A stretch of DNA of 64,000 bases, from positions 26,878 to 90,877 of the forward strand of contig CACXXD010000001.1 of assembly GCA_902771445.1 (NCBI GenBank), given 5' to 3'. Below, one piece after another: positions 28,060 to 36,246 of this stretch. Position 1 is the first letter of the stretch; every line of letters begins with the position of its first letter. The notes under the pieces were generated by a model, which was given only the letters and a program-made list of their open reading frames with translations, did not search any database and had not been told where the DNA came from. The position numbers and the translations under genes were made by a program. Source of the stretch: an uncultured Prevotellaceae bacterium. Its GTDB lineage: Bacteria; Bacteroidota; Bacteroidia; Bacteroidales; Bacteroidaceae.

Positions 28060-28830
28060 TCAACGGATGATTCCGCGCTTTGAATTTTCTATGAAGGTGC
28101 AAATGTATTCCACTTCTTTCGAATTGGGATATTTTGCACGTGCTTCTAATATTCCGTCTTTTATGATGCTCTGAGCGTAGATGATGCGATAAGTATCGTG
28201 TATCATCTCAATTGTCTCATTGTTGAACCCTCGGCGGCGCAGGCCGATAAGGTTTACACCGGCGAACCGAACGGGCTCTTTGCCTGCAATGACATACGGA
28301 GGAATGTCCTGACTGGTGCGTGTGCCGCCTTGAACCATTACATAGCCTCCTATGTTGTTGAACTGATGAACCAACACTTCTGCCGAAATGATGGCATTGT
28401 CGTCGACAACCACCTCGCCGGCAAATTTTGTTGAATTGCCTATGATGCAACCATTTCCGATGATGCAGTCATGAGCCACATGCATGTTCTCCATGAGAAG
28501 GTTGTTAGAGCCAATGATGGTCTTTCCCTTGGAGGCCGTTCCTCGGCTGATCGTTACATTCTCGCGTATCGAATTGTTATCGCCGATTTCTGCGTAAGTA
28601 ATCTCGCCTTTGAACTTCAAATCTTGTGGTTTGGTTGAGATGCTTGCACCAGGGAAGAACTCGTTGCCGTTTCCAATGCGTGCTCCGTCATGTACGGTGA
28701 CGCTATTCAGAAAACGATTGTTGTCACCGATAACGACATCGTCATCGATTACACAGAACGGTCCAATGATATTGTTGTCACCAATCTTTGCCTTGGGGCT
28801 GACTACTGCAAGAGGATGTATCTGATTCAT
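28060..28830 (-). CDS. lpxA: UDP-N-acetylglucosamine acyltransferase
   Basis: A 256-residue left-handed beta-helix protein with hexapeptide repeats (KIGDNNIIGPFCVI onward). The catalytic histidine region MENMHVAHDCIIGNGCIIGN and the C-terminal helical domain (GLRRRGFNNETIEMIHDTYR) identify LpxA. It catalyses the first acylation of lipid A synthesis. It follows the lpxC-fabZ fusion by 6 bp. Confidence 0.96.
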   Translation of the reverse strand: MNQIHPLAVVSPKAKIGDNNIIGPFCVIDDDVVIGDNNRFLNSVTVHDGARIGNGNEFFPGASISTKPQDLKFKGEITYAEIGDNNSIRENVTISRGTASKGKTIIGSNNLLMENMHVAHDCIIGNGCIIGNSTKFAGEVVVDDNAIISAEVLVHQFNNIGGYVMVQGGTRTSQDIPPYVIAGKEPVRFAGVNLIGLRRRGFNNETIEMIHDTYRIIYAQSIIKDGILEARAKYPNSKEVEYICTFIENSKRGIIR

Positions 28831-28836
28831 ATCACT

Positions 28837-30222
28837 TTATTTGTTTTTGACAATCTGAGCAGTAAAGGTTGCTTCGGATACGATGCGATCGCCAACAAAG
28901 ACATAGCCTTTCATGGTGGAAACTCCATGTCGGACTGGGGCGAGCAGGTCAACCTTGAATAGCAATGTGTCGCCTGGAACCACCTTTTGGCGGAACTTCA
29001 CACCATCGATCTTCATAAAATAGGTGCTCCAGCGCTCGGGGGCTTCAACGGTATTGAGAACGAGCAGACCACCGCACTGGGCAATCGCCTCTATCTGTAG
29101 TACGCCTGGCATAACGGGCTCCTGTGGAAAATGGCCTTGGAAGAAAGGCTCATTGGAAGTGACATTCTTGACACCTACAATAGATGTAGGACCAAGTTCA
29201 ATCACCTTGTCGACAAGTTGCATGGGATAACGGTGAGGCAACAGCTCGCGGATGCGGTTGACATCCATGATTGGCTCTTCGTTCGGGTCATAGGCAGGTG
29301 CCTGAATCTCGTGCTTTCTGATTTCCGAACGCATTTGTCTGGCAAACTTGTTGTTGATGGTATGACCGGGACGCGTGGCAATGATGCGCCCCTTTATGGG
29401 CTTGCCAATCAGGGCCATATCGCCAATGATGTCAAGTAATTTGTGACGTGTGCATTCGTTTTCCCATACGAGGGGCTTATGCTGGATATATCCTAATTCG
29501 GTTGCATCGCGATGCTCCACGTGTAGCATATCGGCAAGTTTGTCAAGTTGCTCTTGCGAAATCTGTCGCTCATACATAACGATGGCATTGTCAAGGTCGC
29601 CACCTTTTATTAAATTAGCTTGGATGAGCGGCTCAATGTCGCGCACAAAAACAAAGGTACGTGCGGGCGCAATATCGGTAGCATATTTCTTGATGTCATC
29701 GAGCGTGGCAAACTGGCTGTTGATGAATTTTGAATCGAAAGAGCACATGGTGGTCAGCGACATCTCCTCGTCTGGTAGAATCGTGATGCATGAGCCGGAC
29801 TCCTCGTCCTTTACTTCGATTTTCTTGCGAATGACATACCAGTCTTTAGGAGCGTTTTGCTCTTCTATTCCAATCTCATTTATTTTTTCAACATATTTGA
29901 TAGCACTTCCGTCTAAGATTGGAAACTCTGGGCCATTGACCTGCATGAGACAGTTGTCTACTCCGAGTGCATAGAATGCAGACAGGGCATGTTCAACGGT
30001 CGAAACGCGGATGTCACCCTTGCCGAGTACAGTACCACGTTGTGTGTCAACAACATTCTCAGCCACGGCATCGATAATGGGCATGCCATCCAAGTCTATT
30101 CGCTGTATCTTATAGCCATGATTCTCAGGGGCTGGGTTGAATGTTACGGTGAGACTAAGTCCCGTATGCAGGCCTTTTCCACAAAGAGAAAAACTTCCTT
30201 TCAACGTTTTTTGTTTCATCAT
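28837..30222 (-). CDS. lpxC: Bifunctional LpxC deacetylase / FabZ dehydratase
   Basis: A 461-residue fusion. Residues 1 to about 305 are the zinc-dependent UDP-3-O-acyl-GlcNAc deacetylase (VEHALSAFYALGVDNC, and HKLLDIIGDMAL with the zinc histidine and aspartate). Residues about 315-461 are the hotdog-fold (3R)-hydroxyacyl-ACP dehydratase (LLPHRYPMQLVDKV, GHFPQEPVMPGVLQIEAIAQ). The fusion is typical of Bacteroidetes and couples lipid A commitment with fatty-acid elongation. It lies between lpxD and lpxA, with a small hairpin repeat separating it from lpxD. Confidence 0.96.
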   Translation of the reverse strand: MMKQKTLKGSFSLCGKGLHTGLSLTVTFNPAPENHGYKIQRIDLDGMPIIDAVAENVVDTQRGTVLGKGDIRVSTVEHALSAFYALGVDNCLMQVNGPEFPILDGSAIKYVEKINEIGIEEQNAPKDWYVIRKKIEVKDEESGSCITILPDEEMSLTTMCSFDSKFINSQFATLDDIKKYATDIAPARTFVFVRDIEPLIQANLIKGGDLDNAIVMYERQISQEQLDKLADMLHVEHRDATELGYIQHKPLVWENECTRHKLLDIIGDMALIGKPIKGRIIATRPGHTINNKFARQMRSEIRKHEIQAPAYDPNEEPIMDVNRIRELLPHRYPMQLVDKVIELGPTSIVGVKNVTSNEPFFQGHFPQEPVMPGVLQIEAIAQCGGLLVLNTVEAPERWSTYFMKIDGVKFRQKVVPGDTLLFKVDLLAPVRHGVSTMKGYVFVGDRIVSEATFTAQIVKNK

Positions 30223-30253
30223 AATCTTATTTCCCTAATACCAGGGATAATGG

Positions 30254-30318
30254 CTTGAACAAGTGTTTATCAAGCCCGTTTTTATTATAGATAAATGAAA
30301 GTCTGCACTTGTTCAGAC
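30254..30318. repeat. Hairpin repeat, copy 2 (between lpxD and lpxC)
   Basis: Arms TTGAACAAGTG (30255-30265) and CACTTGTTCA (30306-30315) enclose an AT-rich loop. It ends in GTCTGCACTTGTTCAGAC, compared with GTCTGCGCTTGTTCAGAC in the copy at 12087-12146, so the two are one repeat family. Confidence 0.65.
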
Positions 30319-30328
30319 GATGAATTTA

Positions 30329-31375
30329 TTAATTGTCAGAACCAATACTTGCTTTTAAATCATCGATCTCCTTCCGTAGGGCTGCTAATTCTTTATACAT
30401 ACTTGGCAATCTGCGGAAGATAGCTTGCGACTTAAAATACGCTGTGGGTCCCATGGGGGGAGTACCGATTAGCGTTTGATTGCTCTTTAAGCTGCTTGGC
30501 ACACCAGACTGGGCTCCAAGGTTCACATGGTCGCCGATTGTTAAGTGTCCGGCGATACCAACTTGACCGCCAAACATGCACCATGAGCCAACCTTGGTAG
30601 AGCCAGCCATGCCAACTTGGGCCGACATGACCGTGTTCTCACCAACTTCGCAGTTATGGGCAATTTGAATTAGATTGTCGAGCTTGACACCTTTTCTGAT
30701 AATTGTTGCACCCATTGTAGAACGATCGATACAGGTGTTGGCACCAATCTCAACATTATCTTCTATGATGACTATGCCTATCTGAGGAATCTTCTCATAG
30801 CCGTCTACGTTTGGAGCGAAGCCAAAACCGTCCGCGCCGATTACTGATCCGGCATGTATCGTCACGTTGTTGCCTATCTGACAACCTTGATAGATTGTAA
30901 CATTGGGATAGATGAGACATTTTGTACCTAACTTTGCACCATCGCCGACAACAACATGAGCTGAGATTTGCGAATTGTCTCCAATCACAGCACCTTCGCT
31001 AATCACGGCAAAAGGACCGATGTAGACATTCTCGCCGATCTTGGCACTGCTTGCAATGCTTGCGAGCGGGTCGATACCTGTCTTTTTGGGCTTCATCGAC
31101 TCGTAGAGTTGTAGCAACTTTGCAACAGCCTCATACGCGTTGCTAACTCGGATGAGCGTTGCTTTTACTTCATGTTCAAGCACCAGATCGTTGTTGACAA
31201 GAACAATAGACGACTCTGTGTCGTATAACCAATGAGTGTATTTGGGATTGGAAAGAAAAGAAAGAGCCCCTTTCTTTCCTTCTTCAATTTTCGCGAATGT
31301 ATTGACGGTAGCATTCTCATCACCAATGACATGTCCGCCAACAAATTCTGCGATTTGTTTTGCTGTAAATTCCAT
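30329..31375 (-). CDS. lpxD: UDP-3-O-(3-hydroxyacyl)glucosamine N-acyltransferase
   Basis: A 348-residue protein with an N-terminal uridine-binding domain, a long hexapeptide beta-helix ([14 protein letters not shown] onward), the LpxD signature [20 protein letters not shown] and a C-terminal coiled-coil helix ([20 protein letters not shown]). It performs the third acylation of lipid A synthesis. It is the first gene of the lpxD-lpxC/fabZ-lpxA cluster. A TACCTTTG -7 box lies 33 nt upstream (31408-31415, minus). Confidence 0.96.
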   Translation of the reverse strand: MEFTAKQIAEFVGGHVIGDENATVNTFAKIEEGKKGALSFLSNPKYTHWLYDTESSIVLVNNDLVLEHEVKATLIRVSNAYEAVAKLLQLYESMKPKKTGIDPLASIASSAKIGENVYIGPFAVISEGAVIGDNSQISAHVVVGDGAKLGTKCLIYPNVTIYQGCQIGNNVTIHAGSVIGADGFGFAPNVDGYEKIPQIGIVIIEDNVEIGANTCIDRSTMGATIIRKGVKLDNLIQIAHNCEVGENTVMSAQVGMAGSTKVGSWCMFGGQVGIAGHLTIGDHVNLGAQSGVPSSLKSNQTLIGTPPMGPTAYFKSQAIFRRLPSMYKELAALRKEIDDLKASIGSDN

Positions 31376-31425
31376 TCGTTAACGTTTACTTATTGCAATA
31401 TTGTTTGCAAAGGTACAAAAAATAT

Positions 31426-32664
31426 TTATATTCTTTGGTAACACAGGTAATATTTTCTTATTTTTTTTGATAGAAGTGCTACATTTAATATCTCTGAGGC
31501 TTCAGATATGTCTTTTATCGTTCCATCTTTATATAGAATGTCGATGGAATCATCGTCGATGGAGTACATATCTTTCTGAATGGTATTTAGACTTGTCAGG
31601 TAGTGGGCATCCTTCACGTCAATGCCGATTTTCTCGGCTATTTCGGCTTCAATGGCATCGATTCGCTCACGTGACACCGGCTCATCGTGAACCTCAACCT
31701 TGAAGATGTGCCTGTCGAGCATGTCGGTGGCAAGGGTCGACAATATTTTGTCACTGCTGTGCTTCCATACCTTCATGGCACTCCATAGATCGCTATCGTC
31801 CAATTCTTCATACATTTGAAGCGCCTCCGAATGTGTCTTGAACCAGTCGGCATTGACATCATTTTTAAGGAAATAGGCTAATGCCGGAGAAGCAAACGGT
31901 TTCTCGTGCATAGAATTGTTCTTGGCTTCATGCGTGAGAAATTTTGCGCGTCGCAACATGTTGACTAATACTTTCTCGTAGCCGACGGCAGTTTTGTGGA
32001 GGTAAACTTGCCAGTACATCAGCCTGCGTGAAGTGAGATAGTTTTCAAGCGAATAGATGCCTTTCTGTTCTACCACAAGCTTGTCGTCAACCACGTTGAG
32101 CATCTTGATGATTCGTGCCGACCCAATATTGCCTTCGGTGACGCCGGTGAAGAACGAATCGCGGCGCAGGTAGTCAAGACGGTCCATGTCGAGTTGCGAA
32201 CTGATGAGCTGGTGAAGAAAGCGTTTCGGATAATGATCTTTGAAAATGGAAATGGCAAGGTTGAGTCTGCCGTTAAAATCATTGTTGATTTGCTCCATCA
32301 TCAGCAGAGAAATATCCTCATGAGAGATGCCAGAGATAAGTGTGTTTTCAAGTACATGTGAGAAAGGCCCGTGTCCGATGTCGTGCATTAGGATGGCAGC
32401 TTCAACGGCTTCAGCCTCGCTATCAAAAATGAATTGCCCTTTTTGTTGAAGTGTGAGGATTGCTTCGCTTGTCAGATGAAATGCGCCTAACGAATGTTGA
32501 AATCGAGTGTGCCTTGCACCGGGATACACGATTGATGCCAACCCTAACTGATTGATGCGATTCAGACGTTGCATGAGAGGATGACAAACTATATCATACA
32601 GGAGTCCTCTGGGAATCTTTATGAATCCAAACACAGGGTCATTGATGATTTTTGCGTCGTTCAT
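31426..32664 (-). CDS. HD-domain phosphohydrolase (dNTPase/SAMHD1-like)
   Basis: A 412-residue protein. The HD metal site is built from HTRFQHSLGAFHL and ILMHDIGHGPFSHVLE, and QLDMDRLDYLRRDSFFTG lies further on. These are the hallmarks of the dGTPase/SAMHD1 branch. Members cleave dNTPs to nucleoside and triphosphate, limiting dNTP pools and sometimes phage growth; the substrate here is unproven. It is transcribed towards lpxD with a 50-bp gap, and its start faces the tRNA-Ser locus. Confidence 0.9.
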   Translation of the reverse strand: MNDAKIINDPVFGFIKIPRGLLYDIVCHPLMQRLNRINQLGLASIVYPGARHTRFQHSLGAFHLTSEAILTLQQKGQFIFDSEAEAVEAAILMHDIGHGPFSHVLENTLISGISHEDISLLMMEQINNDFNGRLNLAISIFKDHYPKRFLHQLISSQLDMDRLDYLRRDSFFTGVTEGNIGSARIIKMLNVVDDKLVVEQKGIYSLENYLTSRRLMYWQVYLHKTAVGYEKVLVNMLRRAKFLTHEAKNNSMHEKPFASPALAYFLKNDVNADWFKTHSEALQMYEELDDSDLWSAMKVWKHSSDKILSTLATDMLDRHIFKVEVHDEPVSRERIDAIEAEIAEKIGIDVKDAHYLTSLNTIQKDMYSIDDDSIDILYKDGTIKDISEASEILNVALLSKKIRKYYLCYQRI

Positions 32665-32801
32665 TATTGCTTTATATTATACATATATAATTATGAGCGT
32701 ACAAAATTACTATTTATTATTGTATTCTCCAAAAACAGAACGCAGAGTTCATCAAAAGTTTCCAAAAAATATGCTATTAGATAGTAAAAAACGTAAAAAA
32801 C

Positions 32802-32832
32802 TTTGTAAGTTCGAGAAAAAGCATTACCTTTG
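32802..32832 (+). promoter_or_regulatory. Promoter of tRNA-Ser
   Basis: TTTG (32802-32805), a 19-nt spacer and TACCTTTG (32825-32832), with the tRNA starting 45 nt further on. Confidence 0.8.
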
Positions 32833-32876
32833 CACCGCAATTCAGATAAGGCGTTATTTGAACAACTTCAAAGCTT

Positions 32877-32963
32877 GGAGAGTTGGCAGAGTGATCGATC
32901 GCGCTGGACTCGAAATCCGGTATACCCTTATGGGTATCGGGGGTTTGAATCCCTCACTCTCCG
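32877..32963 (+). tRNA. tRNA-Ser (anticodon CGA)
   Basis: An 87-nt tRNA: acceptor arms GGAGAGT / ACTCTCC, a G discriminator, no encoded CCA and a long variable arm as expected for serine. The anticodon stem CTGGA / TCCGG closes the loop CTCGAAA, giving anticodon CGA. It reads UCG codons. The 3' end, from the T stem to one base past the discriminator, is the insertion site of the mobile element that follows. Confidence 0.93.
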
Positions 32964-32964
32964 C
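32952..32964 (+). other. attL core of the integrated element (tRNA-Ser 3' end)
   Basis: CCTCACTCTCCGC at the tRNA 3' end is repeated exactly at 43973-43985. A tyrosine integrase begins 230 bp inside the left copy. The repeat lies in the T-stem/acceptor region of the tRNA, the usual target of such integrases. Confidence 0.8.
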
Positions 32965-32976
32965 TGATTAACACCG

Positions 32977-33003
32977 AAAGAGAACCCCACAGGTTCTCTT
33001 TTT
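32977..33003 (+). terminator. Terminator after tRNA-Ser, supplied by the element
   Basis: An 8-10-bp stem (AAAGAGAACC / GGTTCTCTTT) with T-rich continuation, 13 nt inside the left end of the element. A different terminator (43993-44024) stands just beyond the right repeat and was probably the tRNA's original one. Confidence 0.8.
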
Positions 33004-33194
33004 TAGTATCTGATTACCAGTGCCTTATAAAAGTAACTCACTGATTGAGTGTACGTTATAGGGGAAGGAGTCCTCAAAAAAACAATACTTCATCATCGAA
33101 CATCATAACTCGATATGATGACGAAAAGAAGTACAAAAGGAAGTACAACCCTCACGTGAATTCAAAAAGTGTATTTCTTTTAAAGGTTATTAAC

Positions 33195-34343
33195 ATGAGA
33201 ACAACACCATTAGTGGCACTGGTATTCAATCGCCGTCACACGGCAACCGCCACAAAAGAAGCAGCCGTTGAGCTGCGAGTATCGTACAAGAAGCAGCAGA
33301 AGTTCATGGCCACCGGCATCAAGCTTCTGCCTAAGCATTGGCACAAAGGCACTGTCGTGGCTCGTGTCGACGCTCTGCAAATCAACCAGACGCTCGGGCA
33401 ACTGCTCATAGATGTCCGCAAGGTCATTCTCCAGATGATTGAGGAAGGCAATATCGACATCTTCAGCATCCCTGACCGCCTGAACAGACTTCGTGTCTCT
33501 GACATCTGTTTCCTTGACTTCTGCGAGAAGCGTGCAGAGGTACGTCGCTTTGGGAAGTCAACTGACTCGAAGACGCGTTATGCCCGTTTCATGCGTAAGT
33601 TTCGTGAGTGGGGAGGTATCACAGAATGGTCGGACATCACGGAAGAGAAGATTATCGAGTTCGAGCACCATCTTACAGCCAAAGGTATGAAGGCTTACAG
33701 CCGATGGAACAACTATCATCGGTTCCTCAATTCATTTATCCTCGATGCCGTCAGTGAAGGATTGCTTCGCAGAAATCCGTATAAATGGGTGAATATCAGT
33801 AAAGAGAAGTCAAGTGGCGGGTTGGGAAAGCATCTTACACCTGAAGAATTCCAGCGAGTCAAGAATGTGAAACTATCCACTGAAAGTCTTGAGAAGGTGC
33901 GCGATGTGTTCGTGTTCCAGACTTACACATGTCTTGCCTACGTAGATCTGGCCGCATTTGACCCGAAGAAGATCCAAGAGGTGAAGGGAATGAAAGTCTA
34001 TGTGGGAAAGCGGGGAAAAACAAAAGAGACTTTTACTATTCCGCTGGTGAAGCCAGCCCTTGACATTCTGGCGAAGTACAGGAACAAACTGCCTATTATA
34101 AGTAATGTAAAGTACAACGAGTATTTGAAGGTCGTGGCTCAGGCTGCCGGTATAGACAAACCGATTAGCAGCCACTGGGCGCGTCATACTGGTGCCACGC
34201 TGCTGCTTAACAGTGGTATCGACATGCGGATAGTCTCAAAGATCTGCGGTCATAGTTCGGCCAAGATAACAGAACAAGTCTATGCAAAGTTGCTTGATGA
34301 GACTGTAGTCGATGCAGTAGCTGGCATTGAGAAGGATTTGTAA
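33195..34343 (+). CDS. Tyrosine recombinase (integrase) of the element
   Basis: The start ATG 33195 (MRTTPLVALVFNRRHTATA) is chosen; an in-frame extension to 33045 is unlikely because it encodes an unrelated basic leader. The protein has 382 residues: an N-terminal arm-binding domain (FMATGIKLLPKHWHKG), a SAM-like core-binding domain and a catalytic domain with HWARHTGATLLL, CGHSSAKITEQVYAKLL and the nucleophile tyrosine in VYAKL. The first catalytic arginine motif reads TCLAYVDLAAF, the arginine-less form frequent in Bacteroidetes integrases. It would recombine at the tRNA-Ser 3' end. Confidence 0.93.
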   Translation: MRTTPLVALVFNRRHTATATKEAAVELRVSYKKQQKFMATGIKLLPKHWHKGTVVARVDALQINQTLGQLLIDVRKVILQMIEEGNIDIFSIPDRLNRLRVSDICFLDFCEKRAEVRRFGKSTDSKTRYARFMRKFREWGGITEWSDITEEKIIEFEHHLTAKGMKAYSRWNNYHRFLNSFILDAVSEGLLRRNPYKWVNISKEKSSGGLGKHLTPEEFQRVKNVKLSTESLEKVRDVFVFQTYTCLAYVDLAAFDPKKIQEVKGMKVYVGKRGKTKETFTIPLVKPALDILAKYRNKLPIISNVKYNEYLKVVAQAAGIDKPISSHWARHTGATLLLNSGIDMRIVSKICGHSSAKITEQVYAKLLDETVVDAVAGIEKDL

Positions 34344-34355
34344 GAATAAAAGGGA

Positions 34356-34372
34356 GTTCAGCCCAACTGAAC
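34356..34372 (+). promoter_or_regulatory. Small leader hairpin upstream of the first HTH gene
   Basis: GTTCAG-CCCAA-CTGAAC, 23 nt before the start codon at 34395. A matching hairpin precedes the next gene (34654-34668). Confidence 0.45.
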
Positions 34373-34394
34373 AACAAAAATTGGAGACTATATT

Positions 34395-34640
34395 ATGGAA
34401 ATGGAACTTAGCCAGAAAACTATCGATGCAATCGCCTACAAGGTTGCAAAGATACTGAAGCGTGAATTAAAGCAAGCAGACGAATTACCTGAAATGGTGT
34501 CAACCGCTGAAGCTGCTAAAATCCTTAATATCACCCCGGAATACATGAGGGCCATTGGTTCTCGCTTTCCACGTGTAAAAGGAGAAGGGCGTAATGGCCG
34601 TGTGCAATATGTGAGATCTGCATTATTACAGAATTATTGA
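34395..34640 (+). CDS. Small excisionase/HTH-like protein, paralogue 1 (81 aa)
   Basis: An 81-residue protein: an N-terminal helix (ELSQKTIDAIAYKVAKILKR), then a MerR/excisionase-type winged-helix segment STAEAAKILNITPEYMRAIG and a basic wing FPRVKGEGRNGRVQYV. It resembles the 85-residue protein at 35049-35306 along its length, so the element carries two copies of one family. Likely roles are directionality factor (excisionase) or regulator of element genes. It starts 51 bp after the integrase stop. Confidence 0.82.
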   Translation: MEMELSQKTIDAIAYKVAKILKRELKQADELPEMVSTAEAAKILNITPEYMRAIGSRFPRVKGEGRNGRVQYVRSALLQNY

Positions 34641-34653
34641 GATTTATGGGGTA

Positions 34654-34668
34654 CTCAGCCCATCTGAG
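34654..34668 (+). promoter_or_regulatory. Small leader hairpin upstream of the 76-aa gene
   Basis: CTCAG-CCCAT-CTGAG has the same loop type as the hairpin at 34356-34372 with one stem pair changed from T-A to C-G. It lies 23 nt before the start at 34692. Confidence 0.45.
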
Positions 34669-34691
34669 CAATATAATAATAAATAAGGTAT

Positions 34692-34922
34692 ATGGAAAAC
34701 TTAGTGGATGTTCTGAACAAGAAAGATGAGTATGAATTGTTTATTGACCTGTTGCCCGAAGTAATCCAAGAGGTGAGCCTTGCCGGCCATATAGGCGAGG
34801 ATGGCGATTGGCATAAGATGGAATGGAAGCAAGATATCGTGTGGATCTTGTCTTCAGTACGTCTCTCATTCCAAGAGTTGGTGGAGATGATTAAGAGTGA
34901 AAAATCCCGAATAAAGTCTTGA
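34692..34922 (+). CDS. Hypothetical protein of the element (76 aa)
   Basis: An acidic 76-residue protein (ENLVDVLNKKDEYELFIDL, then GHIGEDGDWHKMEWKQDIVW), predicted helical, with no family I recognise. It lies 51 bp after paralogue 1 with the same kind of leader hairpin. It may be an accessory regulator. Confidence 0.7.
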   Translation: MENLVDVLNKKDEYELFIDLLPEVIQEVSLAGHIGEDGDWHKMEWKQDIVWILSSVRLSFQELVEMIKSEKSRIKS

Positions 34923-34946
34923 TTTAATTGATTTACGACCGAAATA

Positions 34947-35017
34947 GTCTTAAACGTGTTAAATCAAGAGTTTTGCCTTCTAAAATTCGTTCATTCCCTC
35001 GCAATTGATTTATTTTG
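34947..35017 (+). promoter_or_regulatory. Promoter with conserved upstream motif, copy A (35049 gene)
   Basis: GTTAAATCAAGAG at 34958-34970 stands exactly 39 nt upstream of a -7-like box TTATTTTG (35010-35017). The same motif and spacing occur twice more around the relaxase gene. No clear -33 TTTG is present, which fits activator-dependent transcription. Confidence 0.55.
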
Positions 35018-35048
35018 CATCAAATTTCTTAAACAAAATTGTAGTAAT

Positions 35049-35306
35049 ATGGATATTCAACTCAGCGAGAAACAGATGGAGATCATTGCGACGAAGACGG
35101 CAAGGATCCTGTACCGTAAGATGAAGGAGGACAATGAGCAACCTTCAGAGTATTGTGATGTGAAGGAGGCAGCTCGCATCCTGGGTATAACGCAGAATAG
35201 CATGCGACGCCTAAAGGACAAGTTCCCACATATAAAGAACGGGTCAAACCAGCAAGGGCGCATACTATTCGTGCGGGATGCACTTATTCGAGAATACGCT
35301 AAATAA
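35049..35306 (+). CDS. Small excisionase/HTH-like protein, paralogue 2 (85 aa)
   Basis: The start is taken at ATG 35049 (MDIQLSEKQMEIIATKTARI); longer in-frame starts run through the promoter. The HTH segment is VKEAARILGITQNSMRRLKDK, one residue pattern shared with paralogue 1, followed by the wing FPHIKNGSNQQGRILFV. It probably binds DNA as an excisionase or regulator. It has its own promoter with the conserved 13-nt upstream motif and is followed 15 bp later by the SLOG gene. Confidence 0.82.
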   Translation: MDIQLSEKQMEIIATKTARILYRKMKEDNEQPSEYCDVKEAARILGITQNSMRRLKDKFPHIKNGSNQQGRILFVRDALIREYAK

Positions 35307-35320
35307 GGGAGGAGTAAACC

Positions 35321-36061
35321 ATGGGACAGAGAGAATATGTAATCGCCATTGAAGGCGATGAGCAGTACCGCACGGCAAGTAGAAGCCAGGCTAAGGCTTT
35401 CTATAACGTAGTCGATGAGATATTCGATCGTGAGGTGGATGGTCTGCGAAAACAACTCATTCAAGTAGAGGCTGATGGCTGGAATTCGAGTGTTCTCCTG
35501 CAGGATATCATTCATTGTCCCAAGGAAAAGCCAGACTGGGAAAAAGATGAAGATCTAAAGGATGAAAAGCCGGACTTTCGCGTAATAATCGCCGGAAGTT
35601 GGGACTTCGAGAACTACGGTCTCCTCAGGGAAAAGTGTGATGCCCTTCTGTCACGACAGGCGCATAAGAACATCATCGTCGTGTCCGGCGCTGCCAGAGG
35701 TGCAGACCAACTCGGGGAGTGGTACGCCCATGAACGTGGGTATAAGGTTGAGCGATACCCTGCCGATTGGAAAACTTACGGCAAGGCTGCAGGTCCCATC
35801 CGAAATGAAAAGATGGCCGATAATGCGGATGCCCTGATTGTATTCTGGGATGGCGAGTCCCGCGGCACACGAAATATGATCGAGACGGCTACCTTCAAGG
35901 GCTTGTCTGTTCGTGTAGTGGATGCACTACAGGTGAAAAAGCCCAGCAATGATCTGACAGAGAAGTGGATGGAGGTAAATCCACAACAATCAAGTCAAGT
36001 AGAGGAACAGGAAGAGGAACCCGACGAGGAACAGACCGTCCGGCATGGATTCCGTAGATGA
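35321..36061 (+). CDS. SLOG-fold (DUF2493/YspA-like) protein of the element
   Basis: A 246-residue protein. Residues about 85-200 form a DUF2493 domain of the SLOG superfamily: RVIIAGSWDFENY, VVSGAARGADQLGEWYAHE, YPADWKTYGKAAGPIRNEKM and ALIVFWDGESRGTRNMI. This fold binds nucleotide-derived ligands. The N-terminal 80 residues (REYVIAIEGDEQYRTASRS) are an uncharacterised helical region, and the C-terminus is Glu-rich. SLOG domains are frequent in mobile elements and defence loci, but no effector domain is fused here, so the role is open. Confidence 0.85.
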   Translation: MGQREYVIAIEGDEQYRTASRSQAKAFYNVVDEIFDREVDGLRKQLIQVEADGWNSSVLLQDIIHCPKEKPDWEKDEDLKDEKPDFRVIIAGSWDFENYGLLREKCDALLSRQAHKNIIVVSGAARGADQLGEWYAHERGYKVERYPADWKTYGKAAGPIRNEKMADNADALIVFWDGESRGTRNMIETATFKGLSVRVVDALQVKKPSNDLTEKWMEVNPQQSSQVEEQEEEPDEEQTVRHGFRR

Positions 36062-36102
36062 TAATGAAATGAGTATACTATTACGACCATCCTAAAAAAC
36101 AA

Positions 36103-36131
36103 CTGGCCCTGAGGTGGAGACTCAGAGCCAG
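36103..36131 (+). terminator. Possible hairpin after the SLOG gene
   Basis: CTGGCCCTGAG / CTCAGAGCCAG forms an 11-bp stem with one mismatch, 40 nt after the stop. No U run follows, so termination is uncertain. Confidence 0.35.
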
Positions 36132-36246
36132 TAGCAGGAAGCGGTGTAGAGAATTAGCTTCTTTGTTTTTTCAACGGGACTAAGTTACGCATAATTCTCG
36201 ACACTTGCAAGTTTTTCCCCCTTTAATTATCGGAATTAACATAAAA

